Positions 1 to 8,640 of a stretch of DNA of 64,000 bases are shown piece after piece. Made by a program: the position numbers and the translations under genes. The notes under the pieces are model-generated. The model made no database searches. It was not told the DNA's origin and saw only the letters and a list, made by a program, of their open reading frames with translations. Source of the DNA: Paenibacillus sp. Soil522 (GTDB lineage: Bacteria; Bacillota; Bacilli; Paenibacillales; Paenibacillaceae); NCBI RefSeq assembly GCF_001428245.1, contig NZ_LMRV01000029.1, positions 1 to 64,000 on the forward strand, written 5' to 3'. The stretch's first letter is position 1. The number at the start of each line of letters is the position of its first letter.

Positions 1-100
1 TCAATGCAAAAACACCTCCAAGGTTATCCCCACATCTTACGACATGGATGCATTTTCTTGAAGGTGTTTTAATTTGTCTCACGTTAGGGGGTCAGTCCCC
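1..100 (-). other. possible end of a mobile element cut by the window edge
   Basis: Read on the minus strand this stretch starts with a compact palindrome (GGGG and CCCC arms around a short loop, positions 87-100). A frame then opens at a GTG (82-80) and stays open to the window edge. A long inverted repeat (AAAACACCT near 9-17 and AGGTGTTTT near 62-70) lies inside it. Palindromes of this kind often lie at insertion-sequence ends. No transposase motif can be seen in 27 codons, so this is only a suggestion. Confidence 0.2.
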
Positions 101-135
101 AGCATATTGCGCTTCAAAGTGAGCCTTTTCTATTT

Positions 136-234
136 AAATATAAGAATTTATAAGTTTCACATTTATAAATAAGCTTATATTTCACCGCGAAACAAGCTGT
201 TGCCGCCAAAGGACGGCGACAGCCGTTTACGCTT
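136..234 (+). repeat. double-hairpin repeat, copy 1
   Basis: First of four copies of an approximately 98-bp interspersed repeat. The left half is an AT-rich hairpin with arms AATATAAG and CTTATATT plus inner arms ATTTATAA and TTATAAAT. The right half is a GC-rich hairpin with arms GCTGTTGCCG and CGGCGACAGC, one G-T wobble, flanked by AAAC and GTTT. This copy ends 3 bp from the stop codon of the LTA synthase-type gene, so it lies at that gene's 3' end in antisense orientation. See copies at 31492, 43840 and 49981. Confidence 0.9.
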
Positions 235-237
235 GGC

Positions 238-2100
238 TTATTCTTTCTTCCAACTTGGCAATTGGCTTACGTAGCTGTCAGACAGGTTGAGCAGCTCCAA
301 CGCGCGCTGGTACTCATCCTCCGTGGTTATCTGCTCCTTAATGCCGTCGCCTGCCAGCGGGTAATGCTTGCCGTCCTCGTAGCCGCTTCCTGACATGAAC
401 AGCTCCTTGCTGCTTAAAAAAGAGCCGGTCGGAAGATAATAACGCTGCGGCAGCATGTTATACGATTGATTGAACAAGTCTTGGCCAAAGTGGATATGAT
501 CGTCCAAGGAGATGCCGAGCAGATTCGCGATCGTTGGCAAAATGTCCACCTGACCGCCAAGCTGATCGAATACTTTCCCCTCTGTCATGCCTGCCGAAGC
601 CACAACGAGCGGAATGTTCATCATATCGGTATAACCATATTCATGGCCGTAAATTTCAGCCATAAGCTCTTTGTCTTCACGGTCCAGCGAGTAAATCGGG
701 AGGCCGAGATGATCGCCGTAAAGCAGAATCAAGCTGTTATCCCAAATGCCGCGTTCCTTCAAATCGGCAATGAACTGGCCAAGCGCGAAGTCCGCATAGT
801 TTTGCGCACGGATATAATCGCCGACGAATGTGTTCTCATAACGCTCCGGAAGCGTCATTTTGTATTTACTTGCAGGAATCGTAAACGGATGATGCGATGT
901 CATCGAAATGACGTGCGAGTAGAACGGTTTGCCGTTTTGGCTCATGCGTTCCATCTCGGCTGCTGTTTTCTTGTACAGTTGTTCGTCCGAGGAACCGAAA
1001 AATACGGTATCTTCCGTTCCGAAAAACTTTTGATCATAATAACGGTCAAAGCCAAGCGCCTTATACATCTCGCCGCGGTTCCAGAACTCGACGACATTTG
1101 TATGGAACGTTGTTGTATCGTAGCCGATCGCTTTCAGCATTTTCGGCAAGCTTGGAAGCTCCTTGTCCGCGTATATCATCGTTGCCGCGCCGCGCGGCGG
1201 AATATAGAAGGACGTATTGACGACGAACTCAGCGTCGGATGTGTTGCCTTGGCCGACCTGCTGATAGAAATGCTTGAAATAATAGTTTTCTTTCACAAGC
1301 TTGTTGATGTTTGGCGTAATCTCTTTCCCGTCGATTTTCAGGTTGACGAGGAAGTTTTGGAACGACTCCATTTGAATGATAATGACGTTCTTACCGGCTG
1401 CCGACTTCCAAAGCTGCGGCGCAGCTGGCTGCTCGATCTTTTTGACGGTATCGATTTTTGCTTGCGTTATATGGGTTGAATCAACGAAATCAATATCTTT
1501 TTTTGAGAAAATCGTATAAGCCTCATAATTGAGAATGCCCATTTGCTCCGCTTTGACAATTTCATTCATGCTGGCGCGGTTTGGTAAAATATTAAACAAG
1601 CAAAGCGCGATCGAAATGCTGAACAACGCAACGACAAGCCGTTTGTTTTCCTTACGGGAGCTTTCTTTTTTCCAATTAAGCGCCTTCTTGCGGCGAAACA
1701 ACAAGGTAGCCATAATGATAATATCGGTGAAGATCAGCAGGAAGTAAGGGTCCATCAGCGAGAATACGCTGTTACTCACCGCTGTAACCTGATTCACCTG
1801 CTCGAGTGCAAGATAGGTAACGATAACGCCGTAATACTTGTAATACATAATGACGGCGAACAAGATGAGCGTCATCACCAGATTCGCTATTAAATAGTAG
1901 ATGAGCTTGCGTTTGGATGCGAAATACTCTATGAGACAGTACACGATCAGAACAAACGGAATTTCTTTTAAAATCGTCGTCCAGGAGAATCCGTCCTCGA
2001 AAATAACCATCCATGCCAGATAGCTTTTGAGAAGCATAATAAACGAGAAAAAAAGGATTGGCCTTGTGCTTAACAAGCGTTTTGAAGTTAGAAATGTCAT
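238..2100 (-). CDS. LTA synthase family sulfatase (membrane phosphoglycerol transferase)
   Basis: 620-residue membrane enzyme of the LtaS/alkaline phosphatase superfamily, which transfers glycerol phosphate from phosphatidylglycerol to build lipoteichoic acid on the outer membrane face. About five hydrophobic segments lie between residues 12 and 172. The extracellular sulfatase domain follows, with the metal-site motif QMES (Glu245), the catalytic threonine in GNTSDAEF (Thr287) and the YGDHLG metal motif near residue 465. Length and order match LtaS/YfnI/YqgS-type proteins. Which paralogue role it plays (synthase or primase) cannot be told from sequence alone. The start has GAAAGGTAGG just upstream. 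It is monocistronic, and its 3' end abuts repeat copy 1, with no separate T-tailed terminator visible. Confidence 0.9.
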   Translation of the reverse strand: MTFLTSKRLLSTRPILFFSFIMLLKSYLAWMVIFEDGFSWTTILKEIPFVLIVYCLIEYFASKRKLIYYLIANLVMTLILFAVIMYYKYYGVIVTYLALEQVNQVTAVSNSVFSLMDPYFLLIFTDIIIMATLLFRRKKALNWKKESSRKENKRLVVALFSISIALCLFNILPNRASMNEIVKAEQMGILNYEAYTIFSKKDIDFVDSTHITQAKIDTVKKIEQPAAPQLWKSAAGKNVIIIQMESFQNFLVNLKIDGKEITPNINKLVKENYYFKHFYQQVGQGNTSDAEFVVNTSFYIPPRGAATMIYADKELPSLPKMLKAIGYDTTTFHTNVVEFWNRGEMYKALGFDRYYDQKFFGTEDTVFFGSSDEQLYKKTAAEMERMSQNGKPFYSHVISMTSHHPFTIPASKYKMTLPERYENTFVGDYIRAQNYADFALGQFIADLKERGIWDNSLILLYGDHLGLPIYSLDREDKELMAEIYGHEYGYTDMMNIPLVVASAGMTEGKVFDQLGGQVDILPTIANLLGISLDDHIHFGQDLFNQSYNMLPQRYYLPTGSFLSSKELFMSGSGYEDGKHYPLAGDGIKEQITTEDEYQRALELLNLSDSYVSQLPSWKKE

Positions 2101-2369
2101 ATAACCGCCTACCTTTCAAAGCAAAAACAGGCCGTCTCACAGAGGCAGCCAGCCTGCTAATATAATATATATGCGTTTTGTAAATTCTTATCCATTATGC
2201 TCCTAATTATAGTCGAATGTCAAAAGGCAAAAGGCTCCTTCAAGCCCAATAAAAATATCTGAAAATGACGAAAAAACAAACGTTTTCACTTATACATCCG
2301 CTGACATCATTTCCAGGCTGTGAGATTGCAACATTGCGGCCGTTTTAGTAGTCTATTAATGAGCCGGCA

Positions 2370-2397
2370 TTGGACAAGGCATGGATACAAGTATACC
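2370..2397 (+). promoter_or_regulatory. possible sigma-A promoter of the VanY-type gene
   Basis: TTGGAC at 2370-2375 and TATACC at 2392-2397 are 16 bp apart, about 40 bp before the start codon. The fit is moderate. The rest of the 336-bp space between the divergent genes (2101-2436) shows nothing else recognisable. Confidence 0.35.
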
Positions 2398-2436
2398 AAC
2401 ATGAAAAATATGTAAATATAATAACTGGAGGTTAGC

Positions 2437-3333
2437 ATGAAAAAAAGAGGAAGTAGGCTGCTGCTGTTCGTTATGGTATGCGCCGCGATGGTAATTAGTT
2501 ACTCCTTTATGAAAACAGGAGAGTCGGCAACAATTCCCGCTAAGCAGGCTGCTGCTGATAATGGTGCGGCGGAAAGCGGCGGGGAAGTGACGGGCGATAG
2601 CGATTCAGGCACGAAGGACGAGCCTGGCGGCGAAGCGGCGGAGAATCCGGCGAAAAATGCGGGCAAGGACAACTCGCAGACGGCGAAGCCGGATGAGGAG
2701 ACTGGAGCCGGACAAGCGGCGCAGACCGAGGACGGTATTGCGGTTATCGCTCAGCCTGCGGATATTGCCGTGCTCTTGAACAAGCAAAATAAGCTGCCGG
2801 AGGATTATAACCCTACAGATTTAGTGTATCCGGACGTCCGATTTATATTTTCCGAAAAGGTTGAAAAGCGCAAAATGCGGCAGGAAGCTGCAGCGGCGGT
2901 GGAGCAAATGTTTAAAGCGGCGGAGGATGACGGCATCCTGCTCGCAGGCGTATCCGCTTACCGCTCGCATAGCACGCAAAAGGCGCTGTTTGACCGTTAC
3001 ACGAAGAGAGACGGCTTGGTAAAGGCGAAAACGTACAGCGCTGTCCCAGGAACAAGCGAGCATGAAACGGGACTTGCGATCGACGTTTCCGGCAGCGAGG
3101 GCAAATGCGCGGCAGCCGATTGCTTTGCGGATACGAAGGAAGCGCTGTGGCTTGAGGAGCATGCGCATGAGTACGGATTTATTATCCGCTATTTGAAGGG
3201 GAAGGAAGAGATCACCGGTTATCAGTACGAGCCATGGCATCTGCGTTATGTAGGTAAGGATTTGGCTGCCGAGCTCGCTGAAAGCGGCGAGACGCTTGAA
3301 GAATATTTTGACGCGGTTCCTGTCGCAAAATAA
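2437..3333 (+). CDS. VanY-type D-alanyl-D-alanine carboxypeptidase (peptidase M15B)
   Basis: 298-residue exported or membrane-anchored zinc peptidase that trims the terminal D-Ala of peptidoglycan stem peptides. Residues 1-25 form a signal/anchor helix. Residues 27-105 are a low-complexity Ala/Gly/Glu/Lys linker typical of wall-spanning spacers. The M15B domain follows, with SAYRSHSTQ, the zinc motif SEHETGLAIDV and the C-terminal EPWHLRYVG carrying the catalytic Glu and the last His ligand. The start is set by GGAGG eight bases upstream. No vancomycin-resistance genes (vanHAX) lie nearby, so a housekeeping wall-maturation role is more likely than resistance. Confidence 0.92.
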   Translation: MKKRGSRLLLFVMVCAAMVISYSFMKTGESATIPAKQAAADNGAAESGGEVTGDSDSGTKDEPGGEAAENPAKNAGKDNSQTAKPDEETGAGQAAQTEDGIAVIAQPADIAVLLNKQNKLPEDYNPTDLVYPDVRFIFSEKVEKRKMRQEAAAAVEQMFKAAEDDGILLAGVSAYRSHSTQKALFDRYTKRDGLVKAKTYSAVPGTSEHETGLAIDVSGSEGKCAAADCFADTKEALWLEEHAHEYGFIIRYLKGKEEITGYQYEPWHLRYVGKDLAAELAESGETLEEYFDAVPVAK

Positions 3334-3433
3334 AGAGCAATAGCAGCGGCGCAAGCCGCATCTGTACGAGACCGAGCATTTACGGACAATCGGTTCAGGG
3401 CGCCTGCGCTGCTTCTATTAGTAAAGCCAAACG

Positions 3434-3589
3434 TTAAATCTTTGGTTCGAAAGTTTTGCAATCTGTTTCTTCGGAATTGCTGGCTTGCTTGCCGCGGTTG
3501 CTGACAACATAAATAGAAGAGGCGGCGCAATTATTCCCTGCAGCCCAGTACTTGCATGAATTCACTTCACATAATACATCCTTAGCCAT
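3434..3589 (-). CDS. DUF1540 domain protein, 51 aa
   Basis: Small Cys-rich protein. The pattern CEVNSCKYWAAGNNCAASSI with a later DCKTF fits the DUF1540 family, a set of short spore-former proteins with four regularly spaced cysteines and no known function. The start is supported by a very strong ribosome site (GGAGGAGGTGAT) ending five bases before the ATG. The gene is isolated between convergent vanY-like and dgt-like genes, and a perfect palindrome lies immediately upstream. Metal binding by the cysteines is an inference. Confidence 0.8.
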   Translation of the reverse strand: MAKDVLCEVNSCKYWAAGNNCAASSIYVVSNRGKQASNSEETDCKTFEPKI

Positions 3590-3620
3590 TATCAATCACC
3601 TCCTCCGTTATAGGATTGAC

Positions 3621-3636
3621 AAACGATATATCGTTT
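3621..3636 (-). promoter_or_regulatory. 16-bp perfect palindrome upstream of the DUF1540 gene
   Basis: AAACGATATATCGTTT is perfectly self-complementary and lies about 32 bp before the DUF1540 start codon. It looks like an operator for a dimeric repressor (PadR/TetR-like spacing). No cognate regulator is identifiable next to it. Confidence 0.4.
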
Positions 3637-3692
3637 TATACCCGGGAAGGTTGGATAAATATGGGGGAAGCTTTAGCAATATTATTTATGTC

Positions 3693-3742
3693 AAAAAAAG
3701 CGCAGCCGGTAAATGAGCTTATCTCATTCGCAGCTGCGCTTT
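3693..3742 (-). terminator. terminator of the dgt-like gene
   Basis: On the minus strand an AAAGCGCAG...CTGCGCTTT hairpin, with inner arms AAATGAG/CTCATT, is followed by a run of seven T (AAAAAAA at 3693-3699). It lies 8 bp after the stop codon. Confidence 0.8.
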
Positions 3743-3749
3743 CGATTCT

Positions 3750-5066
3750 TTAATCCATCTCGTAAATAGAGCCTGACTTGCTGGCATAAAGCTCAGCGTA
3801 TACCTTCTCGGCGTATGCGTCGGTCATGCCTGAAATATAATCGGCGACAAATCGCGGCCAGCTCCACTTGCTCTTGTGGAGCTCAAAATTTTCGATCCAG
3901 TCCGGCGGGATGATGAGACGGCCGTATTCGGGCACCTTAAAGCTGTCCCACAGTCTGCGAATCATAATCTCGCTGCGCATTTGCAGGCGCTGAACGCGAA
4001 AATCCTTGATGAGCGTCACCCAAGCGAGCTTCTTCAATATTTCCATCGTCCGCAGCAATTCGATATCCTGCTGTCCCCCGTTGACGAACGTGACTGTTTT
4101 CCAGCCGCGCAATTTATCGTCAATGATGCCGACCTTGCCTGCGAATAAGCTGACCCAGCGCGCCTTCATCTCCCGCCTTGTGCGGGAGGACTCGCGTTCG
4201 CAGCTTACATACAGAGCTTCCCACTGCTCGAAATAAGAGACGAGCACGCGCTTCACCATCGAGGGAATATCGACCTCTCCCCAGCCGATTCCGGTATTGC
4301 CCTTGTCCTCGACAATTTCTTGAACGACATGGTCGATGAGCCTGTTGTCCTCGAAGAAGGTGCGGTTCATATGAATTTTGCCGGCACGAATGCCGTCTTC
4401 GATGTCATGCGTGGAATAAGCGATGTCATCGCACAGGTCCATCAGCTGCGCTTCTAGCGTTGAGCAGCCGATTGGAATTTTCCATGCCCGGCGAAGCTGC
4501 TCGATTTCTCCCCACTCGGTGCTGTACAAGCCCTTTAGACGGCCGGGTTCATCGAGGCTGAATGGGTATTTGTTAATGGCGAGCAGTACAGCCGCGGTTA
4601 AATCCAAGCCGCTTCCGCTTCCTGCGCGTTTCTCCAGAAACATTAAGATACGAAAGTTTTGCGCATTTCCCTCATAAGGCATGCCGTGCTCCTCCATGAG
4701 CACACGGTTGAGCACTTCCTCGCCTTTATGGCCGAAGGGCGGGTGGCCGAGATCATGGGCGATCGCCGCAATTTCCACTACCGCAGGGTCTAATATGAGT
4801 CCGGGATGCTCCTTGCGCGCGAGGAACTCATACTGCTTGCCGAGTCTGCGCGCAACCTCGCGCGCAATTTGCGACACTTCCAGCGAATGGGTTAATCTTG
4901 TCCTATAGTAATCGCCCGTACCTGCGCCAAACACCTGTGATTTGCCCTGCAGGCGGCGGAAGGCGGGGGATTGAATGAGCCTTGCATAATCCCGTTCATA
5001 TTCGTCACGCTCTTCACTAAAGGTTCCGAGCGCTTTCTCGTCGAGCCTAAGTTTTCGTATGTCCAT
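3750..5066 (-). CDS. dgt: deoxyguanosinetriphosphate triphosphohydrolase-like HD protein
   Basis: 438-residue HD-superfamily enzyme of the dGTPase family, which hydrolyses dNTPs to deoxynucleosides and triphosphate and so affects dNTP pools. The N-terminal part has the family signature RDYARLIQSPAFRRLQGKSQVF. The metal-binding histidine HSLEVSQIAR and the HD pair in IAHDLGHPPFGHKG follow, with a further conserved STHDIEDG. The start chosen here has GGAGG nine bases upstream; an in-frame ATG 63 bp further up lacks a good ribosome site. Whether it prefers dGTP or acts against phage by dNTP depletion cannot be decided from sequence. Confidence 0.9.
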   Translation of the reverse strand: MDIRKLRLDEKALGTFSEERDEYERDYARLIQSPAFRRLQGKSQVFGAGTGDYYRTRLTHSLEVSQIAREVARRLGKQYEFLARKEHPGLILDPAVVEIAAIAHDLGHPPFGHKGEEVLNRVLMEEHGMPYEGNAQNFRILMFLEKRAGSGSGLDLTAAVLLAINKYPFSLDEPGRLKGLYSTEWGEIEQLRRAWKIPIGCSTLEAQLMDLCDDIAYSTHDIEDGIRAGKIHMNRTFFEDNRLIDHVVQEIVEDKGNTGIGWGEVDIPSMVKRVLVSYFEQWEALYVSCERESSRTRREMKARWVSLFAGKVGIIDDKLRGWKTVTFVNGGQQDIELLRTMEILKKLAWVTLIKDFRVQRLQMRSEIMIRRLWDSFKVPEYGRLIIPPDWIENFELHKSKWSWPRFVADYISGMTDAYAEKVYAELYASKSGSIYEMD

Positions 5067-5294
5067 CGTTGTTCCTCCAGTGCCACTTCTGCGGGTCTTA
5101 TTGGGATTAAATGAGAATACCATTTTCAACCTTGATGCCGGACTTATCTATTATGCTGGGCGGATCTTGAGCTGTTATCAACAGGCGCAAGGCGTTTCTG
5201 CTTGAATTGTAGCATATTATCAGGCTTGAACATACATCGTGCTTAGAGTATGATCGCATTAGCTTTTACATAAAATTGAGGTGCTTATATACGG

Positions 5295-6743
5295 ATGGCT
5301 ATTATGCAAAACGCATACGCACTTATTATGCTTCTAAACATTTTTTTGGCGGTTACTGTCATCTTTCTTGAACGGCGTAACGCGAGCACGACTTGGGCAT
5401 GGCTGATGGTTCTTTTCTTCATTCCCGTCATCGGGTTTGTATTGTATTTAATATTGGGCCAGAAGATTCGCAGAAGAAAGCTGTACAAGCTGCTCGGCGA
5501 CAGTCAGCGCATAATCGAGCATACGGTCGAGAGACAAATGCGTCAGCTGCGCGATAACGAAATTTCGTTTAATGATCCTGCCATGCACAGCTACCAGGAC
5601 ATGATCTACATGAACCTGAGGACGAGTTACGCGGTATATACGAGCAACAATGCGGCCCAGATCTTCACTGATGGCAAGCAGAAGTTTGATGCGCTGCTCA
5701 AGGATATCGAAGCGGCTAAGCACCATATCCATCTCGTGTATTATATCGTCCGCGATGATGAGCTTGGAAGAAGGCTCGTGAAGGTGCTCGCTGCGAAGGC
5801 GGCAGAAGGCGTCGAGGTTAAATTTTTGTATGATCATATAGGAAGCTCCAGCTTGCCGAAGCGTTATTTTCAAGAGCTGATCGCCGCCGGCGGCAAGGAA
5901 GCGGCATTTTTTCCGTCGCGAATTCCTTATTTGAATTTGAAAATCAATTATCGCAACCATCGAAAGCTCGTTATAATCGATGGGCAAATCGGCTATATCG
6001 GAGGCTTTAATATCGGTGACGAATACTTGGGATTGAGTAAGCATTTCGGTGAATGGCGCGATACGCATCTAAGGGTGCTCGGCAACGCCGTTCTGCAAAT
6101 GCAGGCGCAGTTTCTTATGGACTGGAACCTGGCGGCTTCGGGCAGAATCGAGTTGAATGAACTGTATTTTCCGATTATGAGCAATAATACGGGCACGATC
6201 GGCATGCAGCTGGTGGCGAGCGGTCCGGATACGGAATACCAGCAAATTAAAGATGCCTATATCAAAATGATTTATGCGGCCAAAAAGACGATTTGCTTGC
6301 AAACGCCTTATTTTGTGCCGGATGAAAGCTTGATGACAGCACTGAAGATTGCTTCCTTGTCGGGGGTGGATGTACGCATCATGCTGCCGAGCAAGCCGGA
6401 TCATTTCTTCGTTTATTGGGCGACGCATTCCTATTTGGGGGAGCTTCTCGCAGACGGGGTCAAATGCTATTTGTATGAGAAAGGGTTCCTTCATGCAAAA
6501 ACGCTTATCATTGACGGCAAGGTCGCTTCCGTTGGAACAGCCAATCTCGATATTCGCAGCTTCAAGCTGAATTTCGAGATGAATGCGTTTATTTATGATA
6601 CGCAGACATCGGCTAAGCTGCAACGCATTTTTGAGGAAGATGCACAAAATTGTATTCAGTTGACAGCTGACATTTACGCTAAGCGTCCGTTTATAAATCG
6701 TTTAAAAGAATCGGTCTCCAGACTGCTCAGTCCAATCTTATAA
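5295..6743 (+). CDS. cls: cardiolipin synthase
   Basis: 482-residue membrane phospholipase-D superfamily enzyme that joins two phosphatidylglycerols into cardiolipin. Two N-terminal transmembrane helices (about residues 5-25 and 35-55) are followed by two HKD motifs: HRKLVIIDGQIGYIGG (about residue 220) and HAKTLIIDGKVASVG (about residue 400), each followed by the conserved Asn/Asp signature. Length is that of bacterial ClsA/B. subtilis ClsA proteins. GAGGTG precedes the ATG. It is monocistronic and divergent from dgt. Confidence 0.93.
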   Translation: MAIMQNAYALIMLLNIFLAVTVIFLERRNASTTWAWLMVLFFIPVIGFVLYLILGQKIRRRKLYKLLGDSQRIIEHTVERQMRQLRDNEISFNDPAMHSYQDMIYMNLRTSYAVYTSNNAAQIFTDGKQKFDALLKDIEAAKHHIHLVYYIVRDDELGRRLVKVLAAKAAEGVEVKFLYDHIGSSSLPKRYFQELIAAGGKEAAFFPSRIPYLNLKINYRNHRKLVIIDGQIGYIGGFNIGDEYLGLSKHFGEWRDTHLRVLGNAVLQMQAQFLMDWNLAASGRIELNELYFPIMSNNTGTIGMQLVASGPDTEYQQIKDAYIKMIYAAKKTICLQTPYFVPDESLMTALKIASLSGVDVRIMLPSKPDHFFVYWATHSYLGELLADGVKCYLYEKGFLHAKTLIIDGKVASVGTANLDIRSFKLNFEMNAFIYDTQTSAKLQRIFEEDAQNCIQLTADIYAKRPFINRLKESVSRLLSPIL

Positions 6744-6757
6744 ACGCAAATAAGAAA

Positions 6758-6788
6758 GGCTTCTGCTTATCCGAGATAACCAGAAGCC
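6758..6788 (+). terminator. hairpin after cls, weak terminator
   Basis: GGCTTCTG and CAGAAGCC arms plus inner TTATC/GATAA, 15 bp after the cls stop. The T tract is poor (CTTCAC), so termination strength is uncertain. Confidence 0.5.
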
Positions 6789-7245
6789 CTTCACATGCTT
6801 GGTAGACTACTATTCAATTTATTCAAACGCTCCAATCCGCTGCTTGCCTTGTTTCTTCTTCTTCTTCTTCTTCCTTTCGAATTTGTTACAAACCTTATCG
6901 ACTTCGATCCTAACTTAATTGACCTCGATCAACTTCCTTTCGATTTGTTTCAAATCCTTTCCTTCCATAAGTACCTGTCATCCAAGTGGCCGTCAACTAC
7001 ACTTTCGCTGAGTCCCCGCATGTCCAGTCGTTCCTTCGGTACTCTCCTTCCCGAGTTAATGGGACATGCATCGCTAACCTACGTCAATGGGCTATCCCCT
7101 CTCGTTTAAGATAGGTTCAGTATACACCTTTATTAGAATTTTGTAAATATTCAGATTATTAATTTCGACAAAAAAATTAAAGCGTTTTCATAGATGGGGG
7201 AATCTATTAATAGAGTTATAAGGTCTCTTACAGCGGACGTCAAGG
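6789..7245. other. unassigned pyrimidine-rich intergenic stretch
   Basis: About 450 bp without a supportable gene. The plus strand is strongly pyrimidine-rich at 6840-6960, with a TTC run at 6856-6874 and two related 40-bp segments (CCTTTCGAATTTGTTACAAA and CCTTTCGATTTGTTTCAAAT). A 104-codon open frame (6795-7109) exists, but it has no ribosome site, and its composition follows the base bias, so it is not called as a gene. Confidence 0.4.
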
Positions 7246-7274
7246 TTGACCGTTTCGGCTTATAATTTTATACT
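7246..7274 (+). promoter_or_regulatory. sigma-A promoter of the Fur-family gene
   Basis: TTGACC (7246-7251), a 17-bp spacer and TATACT (7269-7274). An AT-rich partial dyad (TTATAATTTTATA) overlaps the -10 and could be a Fur/PerR-type autoregulatory site, although it matches the PerR consensus poorly. The position rules out an upstream start for the following gene. Confidence 0.55.
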
Positions 7275-7311
7275 TAGTCTAAAGTCAGTATATAAAAGGA
7301 ATGATGTTCTT

Positions 7312-7704
7312 ATGAACAAAATTAACTTAACGATACAGCGTAAAACGATATTTGAAGTGGTGCAGCATGCGGATGACCATCCAACGGCGGCGGATGTCAT
7401 AGACCGGCTGCGCGGCAAAGGCTTCAACTTCGCCTACGGCACGGTGTACAACTCGCTCCGCTATTTGACGGATGTGGGACTCATTCGGGAGCTGAAGCTA
7501 GGCGAAGCGGTAAGCCGTTATGATGCCCGTACGGACGAGCATCAGCATATCGTGTGCACCGTATGCGGCCGCGTGGATGAAGTGCTTACCGAATTGCCGG
7601 GCGGGTGGCTGCAGAAGGCCGCTTTGGAGACGAAGTATAAGATTGAGCATGTACAGGTCGTATTAGAGGGGGTTTGTGAACCATGCATGACGAAACAACC
7701 ATAA
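7312..7704 (+). CDS. Fur-family transcriptional regulator (PerR-like)
   Basis: 130-residue metal-dependent repressor. The N-terminal winged helix (residues 1-75) starts at LTIQRKTIFEVV and carries the recognition helix AYGTVYNSLRYL. The C-terminal dimerisation half has DEHQHIVCTVCG and two CxxC pairs (82-85 and 122-125) that form the structural zinc site. The DNA-binding domain begins unusually close to the N terminus compared with Fur/PerR/Zur. The fit is nearest to PerR, but the sensing ligands cannot be assigned with certainty. The ATG at 7312 follows AAAAGGA and lies inside the transcript predicted from the upstream promoter. The next gene starts 22 bp inside this one, so the two are translationally linked. 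Confidence 0.85.
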   Translation: MNKINLTIQRKTIFEVVQHADDHPTAADVIDRLRGKGFNFAYGTVYNSLRYLTDVGLIRELKLGEAVSRYDARTDEHQHIVCTVCGRVDEVLTELPGGWLQKAALETKYKIEHVQVVLEGVCEPCMTKQP

Positions 7705-8516
7705 GAGACGAGGCTTTCGTGAATGCGGGAGATTCTTTAGAACAGAGCGAGTCAGCCGGGTATTCGGAGGAAGAGCTGCTTCAAAACGGGATGCTTTGCT
7801 CGATAACCCAGCGGGTCATGATTATTAGTCCGCTGCCTGAACGGGTTAAGAGCTTGCTTGTCGCTTTGTCGGCTGAATGCTTCGATGTGTTTTCGCTGCA
7901 TGATTTTAACAAAAGCATGCTTCAAAGCCTGCAGCCGGAGCTGCTCGTCTATGATGCAATACCAGTCGTACATGCTGCCACGGGCAATACGCTGCAGGCA
8001 GGAGCGGAATTGCTGGAATCTGCCGATCTACACGCGGTTCCTGTTCTTATTCTGCTGGATCAGAAGTCGTATGACTCGCGCGGCACTTTCGCTCTTGGAG
8101 CGGCGGAGCTGCTTGTATGGCCGGCTAAGCCGGAGCAAGCGATAAAGCAAATCAATCGTATGCTGCTGAATCGACCGGTTTTCAGAGCTCAAGCTGCGGT
8201 CGAAGAGATTCGTTCATTTAAGGATATTACGATTGATCTCAAAAAAATGACCGTTGACCGGGGCGGACAGCGCATCGATCTTACGAAGACGGAATATGAC
8301 TTGCTGCTGCATTTCATATCATCGGACGGTTCCGTGCTTACGCGGGAGTCGCTGCTCGATACGGTGTGGGGCTTGCAGTTCTATGGCGGCAGCAACTTGG
8401 TCGATGCCCATATTAAGAGCTTGCGCAAAAAATTAAAGGACAGCGCCGTAGCGCCAAAATATATCGTTACGGTGCGCGGCGCAGGCTACCGGCTTGCGGA
8501 TAATCGCGACCGGTAA
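7683..8516 (+). CDS. OmpR/PhoB-type regulator with a degenerate receiver domain
   Basis: 277-residue protein. Residues 1-40 are an acidic extension. Residues 40-160 resemble a response-regulator receiver but lack the N-terminal acidic pair (IISPLPE replaces the usual DD); an Asp remains in LLVYDAIPV and a Lys in WPAKPE. Residues 172-275 form a full OmpR-type winged helix (FKDITIDLKKMTV, LTKTEYDLLLHF, LVDAHIKSLRKKL, VTVRGAGYRL). It overlaps the Fur-family gene by 22 bp and has GAGGGGG upstream. No histidine kinase is adjacent, so phosphorylation-independent activity is likely (inference). Confidence 0.85.
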   Translation: MHDETTIRDEAFVNAGDSLEQSESAGYSEEELLQNGMLCSITQRVMIISPLPERVKSLLVALSAECFDVFSLHDFNKSMLQSLQPELLVYDAIPVVHAATGNTLQAGAELLESADLHAVPVLILLDQKSYDSRGTFALGAAELLVWPAKPEQAIKQINRMLLNRPVFRAQAAVEEIRSFKDITIDLKKMTVDRGGQRIDLTKTEYDLLLHFISSDGSVLTRESLLDTVWGLQFYGGSNLVDAHIKSLRKKLKDSAVAPKYIVTVRGAGYRLADNRDR

Positions 8517-8607
8517 GCGGCCGGGCTTCCCGGATTGATTAGAACTAAGAGGAGTATTTCTCTTGATAAAATATTCATCCTTCGTTCATTGAGCTTTCAT
8601 GACAGTC

Positions 8608-8639
<32 letters not shown>

Positions 8640-8640
8640 T

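Noticed and set aside
466..1479. 337-codon open frame on the plus strand
   Set aside because: Fully antisense to the LTA synthase-type gene, no ribosome site and no recognisable domain; a shadow of the real codon bias.
7255..7275. PerR box upstream of the Fur-family gene
   Set aside because: The AT-rich dyad overlaps the -10 but matches TTATAATNATTATAA only in its first half; not called as a PerR site.
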